48,901 nt of DNA, taken from positions 1-48,901 of the forward strand of contig SUWF01000023.1 of NCBI GenBank assembly GCA_015061575.1, read 5' to 3'. A program made the position numbers and the translations under genes. This stretch comes from Lentisphaerota bacterium. Its GTDB lineage: Bacteria > Verrucomicrobiota > Lentisphaeria > Victivallales > Victivallaceae. A model generated the notes under the pieces. The model was not told where the DNA came from. It saw nothing but the letters and a program-made list of their open reading frames with translations, and searched no databases. How positions within the stretch are numbered: position 1 is the first letter of the stretch; every line of letters begins with the position of its first letter. Shown piece by piece: positions 26,194-34,542 of this stretch.

Positions 26194-27395
26194 TTGAAAA
26201 GAACTTTTCAGCTGCTTAAACGTTTTTTGCACCGCACGCTTGCGTTGGGGGAGTTGGTTGCTGTGCGCTGCATATTCCGTTCAAACGCTCAGGCGACCGG
26301 TGACCGGATAATCGTGCTGCAGAACTCCCATCTGGGGGATTTTGTTTTGAGCTTGCCGTTTTTTCAGCGGCTCAAACGGCAGTGCGGTCTGCCGCTGGTG
26401 CTGATCAGCGACAGCCGTATCCGGGAGCTGGCCGAAGCCAGCGGGATCTTTGCTGAATTTGTGGCTCTGGATATGAAAAAAGTCAGCAGTTACAAACATT
26501 GTTTCTGCCGCTGGAAAACGCTGTATAAGCTGCATAAACTTTCGGGCAAAAAAGTGATTCAATGCTTTGGTGTGGGGGCCACGGGCTTTGAAGATTGTGC
26601 GGTACTGGCAGTGCAGGCGCCCGAAAAATATGTTTTTGTGGACAGTTTTTATAATGTTCAGCGCAGCGGCGTATTGTACGAAGCCGTGCGGACCAAGTTT
26701 TTCAACCGCACCTTACCCTACCGTCTGGAACAGTCGCTGGTGCAGAACGAAAATAATTATGCCGATTTCATCACCGGCACTGCCGAACCGCTGACGCTGG
26801 GCGATTTGGATTGTTTTGAACCGCTGCCGGAAGCGGATGAATTTCTGCGGCCTTATTTGCTGGTGATTCCGGGTGCGGACGATCCCCGCCGCCGCTGGGA
26901 AACAGAAAAATTTGCCTGGCTTGCAAGCCAAGTTGCTGCACAGCAGCAACTTGGCTTGCAAGCCAAGTTGCTGCACAGCAGCAACTTAATATCCTTATCA
27001 GCGGATCGCCAAGCGAACAGGAACTGATTCAAAAAGTCTACGATCTGTTGCCGGAAAATATGCAGAAAAAAGCCCGGATAAGAGCTGCTGCGGTTGATAA
27101 ATCAACTTCCATAAAACAGCTTATGAGCGATGTAAAACACGCCAGTATATTGCTGACCAACGATACCGGCCCCATGCACATAGCAGCCAAGTACGGCATA
27201 AGGTGTTACTGTATAACCGGCGGGTGGCACTGGAAAATTTTTTCGCCCTGCCAGGAGTATTCCAACACCAAATTTCTGCATCATGAAATGCCCTGCTATC
27301 AATGCGGAAGTTTTTGTCCATACCCCGGCGTGCCTTTCAAATGCCTGCAGGAGTTGACGGCGGAAAAAAGCATGGTTTGCGTTAGAAAACAATGA
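26194..27395 (+). pseudogene. heptosyltransferase-like GT9 gene split by a 35-bp tandem duplication
   Basis: A GT-B glycosyltransferase of family 9 (LPS heptosyltransferase type). The first part, from TTG 26194 behind AAAGGGG, contains RIIVLQNSHLGDFVLSLPFF, the GT9 start; the second part holds SILLTNDTGPMHIAAKYGI, the nucleotide-sugar site near the C terminus. They are in different frames: the first ends at 27027 after a run of off-frame residues. The cause is visible: bases 26918-26952 are repeated exactly at 26953-26987. With one copy removed the reading runs on as QQQLNILISGSPSEQEL and gives one protein of 388 aa, the usual size. The present form would give a truncated 277-aa protein lacking the donor site. 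It may be a phase-off allele, a fixed mutation or an assembly error. Confidence 0.9.
26918..26987. repeat. exact 35-bp tandem duplication, each unit palindromic
   Basis: Two adjacent identical 35-base units (26918-26952 and 26953-26987). Each contains two palindromes, GGCTTGCAAGCC and AAGTTGCTG-CACAG-CAGCAACTT, so the region can also form hairpins, which favours slippage during replication. 35 is not a multiple of three, so gain or loss of one copy switches the GT9 frame. Confidence 0.97.
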
Positions 27396-27434
27396 TTTAT
27401 ATGTTGAAATTATAAAGCAAAGGATATTTAAATT

Positions 27435-28064
27435 ATGAAAATTAAAAGAGTTGTAGATAAAGTTTTTATTTCGTCACGTCTTATGAATAAAAATGATGTT
27501 TTTATTCATCATACTGCTGAAGTTGCTGATAATGCGAGCATTGGTAAAAATACTCGAGTTTGGAATAATGCTCAAGTAAGAGAAAACAGTTTTGTAGGGC
27601 AGGATTGTATTATCGGCAAGGATGTTTACATTGATTTGGAAGTGCGAATCGGCAATTCTGTTAAAATTCAAAATGGAGTATCTGTGTATCGCGGAGTTAC
27701 CGTAGAAGATGATGTATTTCTTGGACCGCATATGACATTTACCAATGACCGTTTTCCAAGGGCTTCTGTATCTGATTTTGAGCTTTATCCTACTGTTGTC
27801 CGTCGAGGAGCTTCTATTGGAGCCCATGCAACAATTGTTTGTGGTATTGAAATAGGCGAATATGCAATGATTGGAGCTGGAGCCGTTGTTACTAAAGATA
27901 TACCGCCTTTTGCTTTAGCTTATGGAAATCCTGCCCGTATACATGGATATGTCGCTAAAAATGGCGAAAAGCTTTGTTTTAATGATATGGGGGTTGCAGT
28001 TACATCAAATGGAGAGCAATATCAGATAAATAGTAAGGGTATTGTTGAATATGTTGAAAAATAA
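27435..28064 (+). CDS. hexapeptide-repeat acyltransferase (WbpD/WlbB-like)
   Basis: A 209-aa left-handed beta-helix protein with hexapeptide repeats from about residue 25 (HTAEVADNASIGKNTRVWNN, VRENSFVGQDCIIGKDVYI, VKIQNGVSVYRGVTVEDDVF) and the later AMIGAGAVVTKDIPPFALAYGNPARIHG. The order and the FTNDRFPRA loop fit N-acetyltransferases acting on UDP-linked 3-amino sugars of O-antigens. An ATG 16 codons later would remove a non-conserved start; 27435 has AAAGGAT upstream and is retained. Base composition drops sharply here: most third positions are A or T, unlike the preceding genes, which points to acquisition by transfer. The GT2 gene starts within its last 14 bases. Confidence 0.85.
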   Translation: MKIKRVVDKVFISSRLMNKNDVFIHHTAEVADNASIGKNTRVWNNAQVRENSFVGQDCIIGKDVYIDLEVRIGNSVKIQNGVSVYRGVTVEDDVFLGPHMTFTNDRFPRASVSDFELYPTVVRRGASIGAHATIVCGIEIGEYAMIGAGAVVTKDIPPFALAYGNPARIHGYVAKNGEKLCFNDMGVAVTSNGEQYQINSKGIVEYVEK

Positions 28065-29127
28065 TCCATTACTTTCAATTGTTGTTCCAATTTATAATAC
28101 AGAGCAATATTTAGTTCAGTGTCTGGATTCACTTGTAAATCAGACGTTGCATAATATTGAGTTGATCTTGGTTGATGATGGATCGACAGATAGGTCCGCT
28201 GAAATTTGCAGACAATATGCTTTAAAATATCCATTTATCAAACTTATCAGACAAAAAAATTCAGGAGTAACCAAGGCGCTAATGGCTGGAATGGCTGAAG
28301 TTACTGGTGAATATTACTCTTTTTGCGGAAGCGACGATTTTGTAGATTGTGATTTTTATAAGAATCTGATTGAGACTGCATTAGAAAAAAATGCAGACAT
28401 TGTTCAATGCGATTATTCAATGTTTTATGCGGATGATGATGTAGTATCATGTACAGAAAATGTGACAGCAAAAGCAGTTGTACGATTTGATAACATAGCA
28501 GAAGATATTATGGATGTCATGTTGCTATCTCCATCGCTTACTGTTCGCCGGGTTCATAGAACATCTTTGATGCGAAAATATAATATAGAGTTTGATCCTG
28601 ATATCCGAATTGGAGAAGACTTGTTTTTTTCTTGTTGTACTTTATTGGTTTGTAAATATATTGCTTATACTCAGCAAGATGGTTATTTTTATCGGCAAAA
28701 TAGAGAGGGTAGATTAACGTTTATTGGTGATGAACGCATAATGGATCTTTTTAAAATATTCGATAAACTTGATATTTTTATTGAGAAAAACAAATTGAAA
28801 AAAAATTGGGTTCTAAGCCATTTAGCTATAAATATTCCACTTCACCAATTGTATCGGGTTGATAAAAATTTACAATGTAAATATCTGAATGAATTATCAG
28901 AGCGTGTCACATTAAAAAACTATGTGCGCTATGTGGTTTCTGGGTTTGTATACAGCTTTAAGACTCGTTTCTTTAAATATTTTATTCTGAATTGGATTTG
29001 TTCTAACACATTATTTGTTGCGATGATCTTCAGGAAGATAAAACCAATATCACATTTTATGCTTAGAGCTACATTGTTTTTTCGTAAGGGAGGTTTTATG
29101 AAGCGTTTTTTACGGTTGGGGTGTTGA
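28051..29127 (+). CDS. glycosyltransferase family 2
   Basis: A 358-aa GT-A transferase with LSIVVPIYN at the start, ELILVDDGSTD, and GSDDFVD as the metal-binding DXD equivalent near residue 90; the rest is helical and ends with basic and hydrophobic stretches (KTRFFKYFILNWICSNTLFV) likely to lie on the membrane. It would add one sugar to a lipid-linked or surface glycan. ATG 28051 is selected with AAGGG upstream; it overlaps the acyltransferase gene by 14 bases. As AT-rich as the acyltransferase gene; both probably arrived together. No terminator was clear after the stop. Confidence 0.85.
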   Translation: MLKNNPLLSIVVPIYNTEQYLVQCLDSLVNQTLHNIELILVDDGSTDRSAEICRQYALKYPFIKLIRQKNSGVTKALMAGMAEVTGEYYSFCGSDDFVDCDFYKNLIETALEKNADIVQCDYSMFYADDDVVSCTENVTAKAVVRFDNIAEDIMDVMLLSPSLTVRRVHRTSLMRKYNIEFDPDIRIGEDLFFSCCTLLVCKYIAYTQQDGYFYRQNREGRLTFIGDERIMDLFKIFDKLDIFIEKNKLKKNWVLSHLAINIPLHQLYRVDKNLQCKYLNELSERVTLKNYVRYVVSGFVYSFKTRFFKYFILNWICSNTLFVAMIFRKIKPISHFMLRATLFFRKGGFMKRFLRLGC

Positions 29128-29271
29128 ACTGTGAGCAAATTTGATTCAACGGAATGAATTAAAATTATAATATCAGAATATTTTTGAGTGCACAGCAAGG
29201 TCTTTGGGGGGCGCAGGTTGCGCATGATGAAGTTCTGCTGTTTGCTTAACACCTGTGGTTGTCAGTGCTTT

Positions 29272-30717
29272 TCAGTGCCGCCGGCGCAGGTTGGTGGGCG
29301 GTATATTCATGCTTTCACGATATTTGGTGATCGTGCGCCGGGCTATGTTCAAGCCGGAGGATTTCAGCTCTTTTTCTATTGCTGCATCCGACAGCGGCTT
29401 GGCCGGATCTTCGTTGTCGATAAGTTCCCTGATCCGGGCCTTGACGCTCCGGCTGGAAATATCCTCACCATCGGATTTTTTGTAACCGCCGGAAAAGAAA
29501 AACCGGTACTCTTTAAGACCTTGCGGCGTATCCAGATACTTGCCGGCGACTGCCCGGCTGATGGTCGTTTCGTGCAGATTCAGTTCTTTGGCGACTTCGG
29601 TCATGGTCATTGGCTGCATTGCATCCGATCCATGCAAAAAATACCCGGCTTGTTTGCGGGCAATAACGTTGGTGATCCTGGTCAGCGTATCCTGCCGGAG
29701 TTCCAGCGATTTGATCAGGCTTTCGGCACTGGCAAGTTTTTCTTTCAGATACTTTATTGTATCGTCGGGCAGCGTGGGGTCCTCCAGCATTTTTAAATAG
29801 CTTTTGACCAAACCGAGTCTGGGAATAAAACCTTCCCGGCCATCAACTGAAAGTTGACCATTGTTGAGGATTATGCTCATTTCCGGCACTACGATCTGGC
29901 TGTTTTCGGAGATGTTCAGCCCGGCGGCCGGAAAACGGTTGAGCTTTTGCAGGTCATGCAGAAAAGAATAGATATCTTCCACACTTATTTTCATTGCTTT
30001 AGCTATCTGCGGCAGCTGGTTGCGCTCCAATTCCTCCTGATGATCCTGAATAAGCGTGTAGATGCGTTCATCCGGATAATTGCGCCGTTTGAGCTGCAGT
30101 ATCAGCGATTCACTGCTGCTGCAGGCGCCGACCCCGGGCGGATCAAAACTCTGGATAAGTTTGACCGCCTGAGTTATTTCTTCCATCGAAAAATTTCCGC
30201 TCATGGCCAGATCTGCCGGGTGCGTCGATAAAAAACCGTGTTCATCCAGCGAGGCTGTTACCAGTTCCGCCGCCTGCCGCTCCCGCTTGGAAAGCGTACA
30301 GAACTGCAGCTGCTCATTGACTATATCCAGCAGCGTCGGATTACTGGTCAGGCTGTCGAACGCAAAATTCCGCTGCTTTTGCAGGTCGTCGGCCTGGACG
30401 TTATATTCCCGGTCAGAATAATCTTCCCCGTTCCCGGCGGTCAACGCCTCCAACAGCGGAAAAGACTCCCGGTCGTCGTCAAATTCGCTGCGGTCGGGTT
30501 CAGTGGCTGCCAGCTGGGCATCGCTGAACGTATCGCCGCAGAGTTCCTCCCGGGCCGGGGAAACAACTTCCAGCAGCGGATTATTTTCCAGCTCCGCAGC
30601 GAGCTTGCTTTCCAGCTCCATTACCGGAGTAAAAAGCAGCTGCAGCCCCTGCATCTGCGTGGGCGAGAGCTGCTGCAGCTGCTGTTGAGATTGTTGCTGA
30701 ACGAGATGATTTTCCAT
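29272..30717 (-). CDS. rpoN: RNA polymerase sigma-54 factor
   Basis: The 481-aa sigma factor recognises -24/-12 promoters and needs an AAA+ activator. Region I is glutamine- and leucine-rich (QQQSQQQLQQLSPTQMQGLQLLFTP), followed by an acidic region II, the core-binding domain (about 110-300, including SFDPPGVGA), a helix-turn-helix (MTEVAKELNLHETTISRAVAGKYLDTP) and the RpoN box ARRTITKYRE near the end. All parts are intact. The common neighbours lptB, hpf and ptsN are not present. No sigma-54 activator gene lies in the window. It is divergent from the MBL-fold gene. Confidence 0.97.
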   Translation of the reverse strand: MENHLVQQQSQQQLQQLSPTQMQGLQLLFTPVMELESKLAAELENNPLLEVVSPAREELCGDTFSDAQLAATEPDRSEFDDDRESFPLLEALTAGNGEDYSDREYNVQADDLQKQRNFAFDSLTSNPTLLDIVNEQLQFCTLSKRERQAAELVTASLDEHGFLSTHPADLAMSGNFSMEEITQAVKLIQSFDPPGVGACSSSESLILQLKRRNYPDERIYTLIQDHQEELERNQLPQIAKAMKISVEDIYSFLHDLQKLNRFPAAGLNISENSQIVVPEMSIILNNGQLSVDGREGFIPRLGLVKSYLKMLEDPTLPDDTIKYLKEKLASAESLIKSLELRQDTLTRITNVIARKQAGYFLHGSDAMQPMTMTEVAKELNLHETTISRAVAGKYLDTPQGLKEYRFFFSGGYKKSDGEDISSRSVKARIRELIDNEDPAKPLSDAAIEKELKSSGLNIARRTITKYRESMNIPPTNLRRRH

Positions 30718-30838
30718 TTTTCAGATAAAAAAACGTTTTTTTTATCAATTGCGACTTGAATTATTGCTTATGAGAATATAAATTCTCAACATGATATTTG
30801 CAAATTTTGAAACGGGCTTTTTGAGGATATTTGAATAT

Positions 30839-31639
30839 ATGGATGATTTTGTTCCCGGTTATGTGGGATTGACCGCTTTGGGCAGCGGCTCCGGCGGCAA
30901 CGCCTATGTGCTGCATTCGCCGCACGGCAACTATATGGTCGATGCCGGGTTTTCCCGCAAAGAATTGTGCTGCCGGATGGAAAAATGCGGCATTGCGCCG
31001 GAATCGATCCGGGCGGTGATCATATCGCATGAGCATGGCGACCACGTCAAAGGCTGCCGGGTTTTTTGCAATAAATTCAATATTCCGGCCTACATGGCCG
31101 GTGCGGTGGCGGATTATCTGGACCGGCGCAACGAATTGCCGGAAAATGTGGTGGAGTTTCTGCCGGGCAGTGGATTTGAACTGCCGGGGGTATCGGTAAT
31201 GCCTTTTTCCATATCGCACGATGCCAAAGATCCGGTGGGGTTCAAATTTATGGTGCAGGAAAGCAAGATAGCGTTGGCTACCGATTTGGGCTGTCTGGAA
31301 AAGCACATCATTAAACATCTTCACAACGCCGATATTCTGGTGTTGGAAGCCAATTATGATTTGAAAATGCTCTTGGAGTCTGACCGGTCAAATGAGTTGA
31401 AACACCGCATCCGGGGCCGGGGCGGCCACCTGGATAACCGCACTGCCGCACAATGTTTGCGTGAAGTGCTGGGGCCGCGTACCCGTTCGCTGCTGCTGGC
31501 GCATATAAGCAGCGAATGTAACAACCGGGAATTGCTCCACAGCGTTATTGAGCAGGAGTTGGCCGCTTTGGAACGGACAGATATCCAATGGCGGCTGCTG
31601 GAGCAGGATGTGCCGGACGTGGGGTGTTATGCTCAATAA
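30839..31639 (+). CDS. MBL-fold metallohydrolase, YycJ/WalJ-like
   Basis: A 266-aa metallo-beta-lactamase-fold protein: TALGSGSGGNAYVLHSPHGNYMVDAGF at the start, the metal motif SHEHGDHVKG, a further histidine in ISHDAKDPVGF, aspartate in ALATDLG, and LAHISSECNN at the end. These match the YycJ/WalJ subgroup, a small family of predicted exo/endonuclease-like hydrolases. The start is uncertain: ATG 30839 begins just before the fold, while an upstream ATG at 30791 would add 16 residues and has no better ribosome binding site. The kinase-like gene follows 19 bases downstream, so the two are probably one transcript. Confidence 0.82.
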   Translation: MDDFVPGYVGLTALGSGSGGNAYVLHSPHGNYMVDAGFSRKELCCRMEKCGIAPESIRAVIISHEHGDHVKGCRVFCNKFNIPAYMAGAVADYLDRRNELPENVVEFLPGSGFELPGVSVMPFSISHDAKDPVGFKFMVQESKIALATDLGCLEKHIIKHLHNADILVLEANYDLKMLLESDRSNELKHRIRGRGGHLDNRTAAQCLREVLGPRTRSLLLAHISSECNNRELLHSVIEQELAALERTDIQWRLLEQDVPDVGCYAQ

Positions 31640-31658
31640 ATATTGGGGGTAAGTGATT

Positions 31659-32663
31659 ATGAGCGATATTGATTTGGAACTTTTGCAGAAAATATCCGGT
31701 TCGGTGCCGCCAGTTAAGGATGCCGAGGGCAACGCCGTGGAGTTCAAGATATACTGCCGCTGCTGCCGGACCAAGCTGGAAGTGGGCAATATTCCGCCAC
31801 TGACCAGAACGCTTTGCCCTTCTTGCCATCAAACTCTGGTCATACCGCAGTATTTTGCCGATTTGTGGATTGAAAAATTCTGCAGCGGAGCTTTGGATAA
31901 TTACGCTGCATACGCATTTTCGCCGGTGCTCAACCGGGAAGTCTGCATCAAAATCAGCAAAGCCGCCGCCGAAACGCTCAGCGGGGTGCGGCTGCTGGAT
32001 GCAGCCCGCACGCTCAATATGATCGACCACCCCGGGATCATGCCGGTGCTTGATGGCGGAATTTGGAACAATTACGCATATTATGTAATGCCATGGATGG
32101 AGCGCGGTACTTTGGCGGATGTGTTGAAACTCCCGGCCGATGAACGTTTTACTGACCGGCAGACGGTGATGCTCATGGTACGGATCGCCAAAGCTTTGCA
32201 AATGGCTGAGCAGCGGGGATTCGGGCATTACGATATAGCTCCGGGCAATATATTGATCAGTCAGGAATGGCTGGCGTACATCACCAACTTCCGGCGCAAA
32301 GATGAGTACAGCGATTTTACCGATGATCAGGCGCACTTGACGCGATTCGACAATTGGCGCTATTTCAGCAGCGAAATTCTGACTGGCGGAACGCCGTCAA
32401 CGGATGACGATATTTTCAGCTTCGGTCTGGTGCTGTACGAATTATTGACCGGGCATTACGCTTTTGCACAGGCCGATTCGACCAGTGCGCTGCTGGAACT
32501 GCACCGGCGCACGCCGGAGTGCGGAGCGATCCGGCATCATCCGGCGGCTTCGCCGGAAATAGCCGATATGATCCACGCCATGCTCAGCAATAATCCCGCC
32601 GCCCGGCCCCGCTACGAAAAAATCGTAGATGTGTTGGAAGGTAAGTTGGAAACTTTGCTCTGA
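31659..32663 (+). CDS. zinc-ribbon protein kinase homologue, probably degenerate kinase
   Basis: A 334-aa protein. Residues 32-60 form a zinc ribbon (Cys33/35/36 with Cys53 and Cys56). A eukaryotic-type protein kinase fold follows: VCIKI gives the nucleotide lysine (Lys98), [16 protein letters not shown] is the hinge, [12 protein letters not shown] (189-200) is an intact catalytic loop, [17 protein letters not shown] the alpha-F region and [15 protein letters not shown] the end. The DFG triad is replaced by TNF (209-211), so the magnesium-binding aspartate is missing, and no glycine-rich loop is obvious. It may be a pseudokinase or a divergent kinase. ATG 31659 has GGGGGT upstream; a GTG two codons earlier is less likely. 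No transmembrane helix. Confidence 0.8.
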   Translation: MSDIDLELLQKISGSVPPVKDAEGNAVEFKIYCRCCRTKLEVGNIPPLTRTLCPSCHQTLVIPQYFADLWIEKFCSGALDNYAAYAFSPVLNREVCIKISKAAAETLSGVRLLDAARTLNMIDHPGIMPVLDGGIWNNYAYYVMPWMERGTLADVLKLPADERFTDRQTVMLMVRIAKALQMAEQRGFGHYDIAPGNILISQEWLAYITNFRRKDEYSDFTDDQAHLTRFDNWRYFSSEILTGGTPSTDDDIFSFGLVLYELLTGHYAFAQADSTSALLELHRRTPECGAIRHHPAASPEIADMIHAMLSNNPAARPRYEKIVDVLEGKLETLL

Positions 32664-32687
32664 AGCAAGTCAAATTGGCAAAAAAAT

Positions 32688-32727
32688 CGGAGCTGCAGCA
32701 TGGTTTTTATATCATGCGGCAGCTCCG
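32688..32727 (-). terminator. intrinsic terminator of the pseudopilin gene
   Basis: On the minus strand CCGGAGCTGCCGCATG and CATGCTGCAGCTCCG pair almost fully and are followed by seven T. It may also stop transcription coming from the kinase gene on the plus strand. Confidence 0.85.
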
Positions 32728-32750
32728 GAAGTTTTCAGCGGCAATGGAAT

Positions 32751-33422
32751 TTATTCGGCTGGCATATCAAGTTTTTCGCAATATTTTTTATTTTTTGTGT
32801 CGGTATTATATCCTTCACGGACAAGGGTATTTCTATTTTCCGGAGCGGCGTGTCCATCCGCAAAAAGAGTATTGAAGTTTTTGCTGTGGCGGGGATCGAT
32901 CGTGCCGCTCTTGGCATATCCAGTGCGGTTGTAGATGATATATGACCCAACGTTTTTAGTATCCTGTATCGAGTCATGTATGTAGCCGAAGTCACCGGGA
33001 TTGATCATCTTCAAACGGTTGATGGTGTTGGCAATATCGGCATTGTAAAGGCGCATGCCATAAGTCGTATACGGGTAAACATAGCCATCCTTGGGAACAG
33101 TTTCATGGCTCGGGCAATAAAACAGGTGTGCAAAGTCTTTAAGTTTATCATCGCTTTCCGCCATGAAAAGTGCTACAAGGCGTCTGCTCCACTGGATCTT
33201 ATCTTTATTTTCTTCCTGCTGACAGGGGGGGAAATATTCACCGGTGCAGCTGTCGGCATACATGGCAACAAAAGTGCCGACATTTTTCAGGTTGTTGAGG
33301 CAGCTGGCCGCCTTGGAGCGTTCCCGGGCGGCCGACAATGCAGGCAGCAGCATCGCCGCCAAAATTGCAATGATGGCAATTACCACCAGAAGTTCAATCA
33401 GCGTGAAGCCCATGGGCTTCAT
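32751..33422 (-). CDS. prepilin-type (type II pseudopilin) protein, Lentisphaerae class
   Basis: A 223-aa protein with a short basic leader MKPMG, prepilin peptidase site G/F and the type IV pilin helix [20 protein letters not shown], then [21 protein letters not shown]. The C-terminal part has a Cys-containing loop (LFYCPSHE) and ends with the [11 protein letters not shown] block typical of these pseudopilins. ATG 33422 starts directly at the leader as in its relatives; the frame stays open to 33515 with other ATGs, one at 33464, but these give an unusual long leader. The start codon lies inside a perfect palindrome (33420-33439). Such proteins are encoded in large numbers in Lentisphaerae; the role of individual copies is unknown. 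Confidence 0.85.
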   Translation of the reverse strand: MKPMGFTLIELLVVIAIIAILAAMLLPALSAARERSKAASCLNNLKNVGTFVAMYADSCTGEYFPPCQQEENKDKIQWSRRLVALFMAESDDKLKDFAHLFYCPSHETVPKDGYVYPYTTYGMRLYNADIANTINRLKMINPGDFGYIHDSIQDTKNVGSYIIYNRTGYAKSGTIDPRHSKNFNTLFADGHAAPENRNTLVREGYNTDTKNKKYCEKLDMPAE

Positions 33423-33439
33423 TCCACAACTGTGGAATG
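33420..33439. promoter_or_regulatory. palindrome overlapping the pseudopilin start codon
   Basis: CATTCCACA-AC-TGTGGAATG is a perfect 9-bp inverted repeat with a two-base centre. The start codon of the pseudopilin gene is made by its left arm, so in mRNA the start would be held in a hairpin, or the DNA could be an operator if the gene starts upstream at 33464. Confidence 0.55.
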
Positions 33440-33669
33440 AATCTCTCTCTTTGTTACCAATCATGATCCAATACTTTCTGTTACGGTTAAAAACAAAAAA
33501 ACGTTTCCACGCCAAGTTTGCAAATTGAAACGTTTGACTTAATGTATAATCAACAGTATATATCAGAAAAAGCTGTTTGTCAAGGGTGTAAACTGAAAAA
33601 CTTGCAAATAATAAGTTTATTTACCGGATTTACCGGATCATTTTCCGTTTTTTTATTCTGTTAAAAAAC

Positions 33670-33701
33670 GGTGAAGCAAAACAGTTGCGCTTTGCTTCAC
33701 C
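33670..33701 (-). terminator. intrinsic terminator of the E1-SDR operon
   Basis: On the minus strand GGTGAAGCAAA and TTTGCTTCACC form an 11-bp stem with a 10-base loop, followed by GTTTTTT, about 25 bases past the SDR stop codon. Confidence 0.88.
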
Positions 33702-33726
33702 GCTTGATGATGAGTTTAAGAATGGA

Positions 33727-34521
33727 TCATTTGGCTTTGGCCAAGTCGCCGTTGATGGTAATACCGCCATCGGCGGCAATGATCGTGCCGTTGATGTAAC
33801 TGGAGGCATCCGAGGCCAGGAAAAGTGCCAATTCGGCAACTTCTTCGGCACTGCCCCAACGCCGCAGCGGAGTGCGTACTTTGATAAAGTAGTTGGGATC
33901 AAAGTAATCGTCGTCCGGATTGGATTCTTTGATCATTGCAGTGGCAATGGCCGCCGGAGCAATGCAATTTACCCGGATGCCGTATGGACCGTATTCGGAT
34001 GCCATGGAGCGGGTCAAAGCTACAGTCGCACCTTTGGTGGCGGTGTAAGCGTCACAGCGGGGGATGCCCACGACCCCGGCACTGCTGGCGGTGTTGATAA
34101 TAGAGCCTTTGCCGTTTTTGGTCATGATCTTGAGAGCTTCCCGGCTGCAGTAGAAAACACTGTCCAGATTGATCGCCAGCACCCGGTGCCAGACTTCCGG
34201 ATCTATATCGGTAATGATACCGTCTTTGCCGTTGAGGTAGACCGAGGCGTTGTTGTAAAGCACATCCAGCGTACCGGCTTTGGCCATGATTTCCGCAAAG
34301 GCAGCGGCTACGGACTGGCCGTTTGATACATCAGTTTGGATAAATTCAGCTTTACCGCCGGCGGCAAGAATATCTGCCACGCACTTTTTTCCGGCCGCTT
34401 CGTTGAGTTCCAGCACAAAAACATAAGCACCTTCGGCGGCAAAAAGTTTGGCTCCGGCTTCACCGATACCCTGTCCGGCTCCGGTGATGGCGCACACTTT
34501 ATTTTCAAGTCTTTTGCTCAT
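33727..34521 (-). CDS. short-chain dehydrogenase/reductase
   Basis: A 264-aa classical SDR with TGAGQGIGEAGA as cofactor motif, NNAS in place of NNAG, the catalytic serine in NTASSAG, and Tyr-x3-Lys in YTATK. The aspartate-free VLELNEAAGK after strand 2 carries a glutamate, favouring NAD over NADP. ATG 34521 has GGAGGA eight bases upstream; a GTG two codons earlier is less likely. It follows the E1 beta gene by 21 bases, is the last gene of the operon, and has its own terminator. Its substrate may be the product or precursor of the TPP-dependent reaction, for example an acyloin or diol (inference). Confidence 0.87.
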   Translation of the reverse strand: MSKRLENKVCAITGAGQGIGEAGAKLFAAEGAYVFVLELNEAAGKKCVADILAAGGKAEFIQTDVSNGQSVAAAFAEIMAKAGTLDVLYNNASVYLNGKDGIITDIDPEVWHRVLAINLDSVFYCSREALKIMTKNGKGSIINTASSAGVVGIPRCDAYTATKGATVALTRSMASEYGPYGIRVNCIAPAAIATAMIKESNPDDDYFDPNYFIKVRTPLRRWGSAEEVAELALFLASDASSYINGTIIAADGGITINGDLAKAK

Positions 34522-34542
34522 AAACACTATCCTCCAACTATG

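Noticed and set aside
26988-27047. Two separate genes for the halves of the GT9 protein
   Set aside because: The second half has no start signal and the frame is restored exactly when one 35-bp unit is removed.
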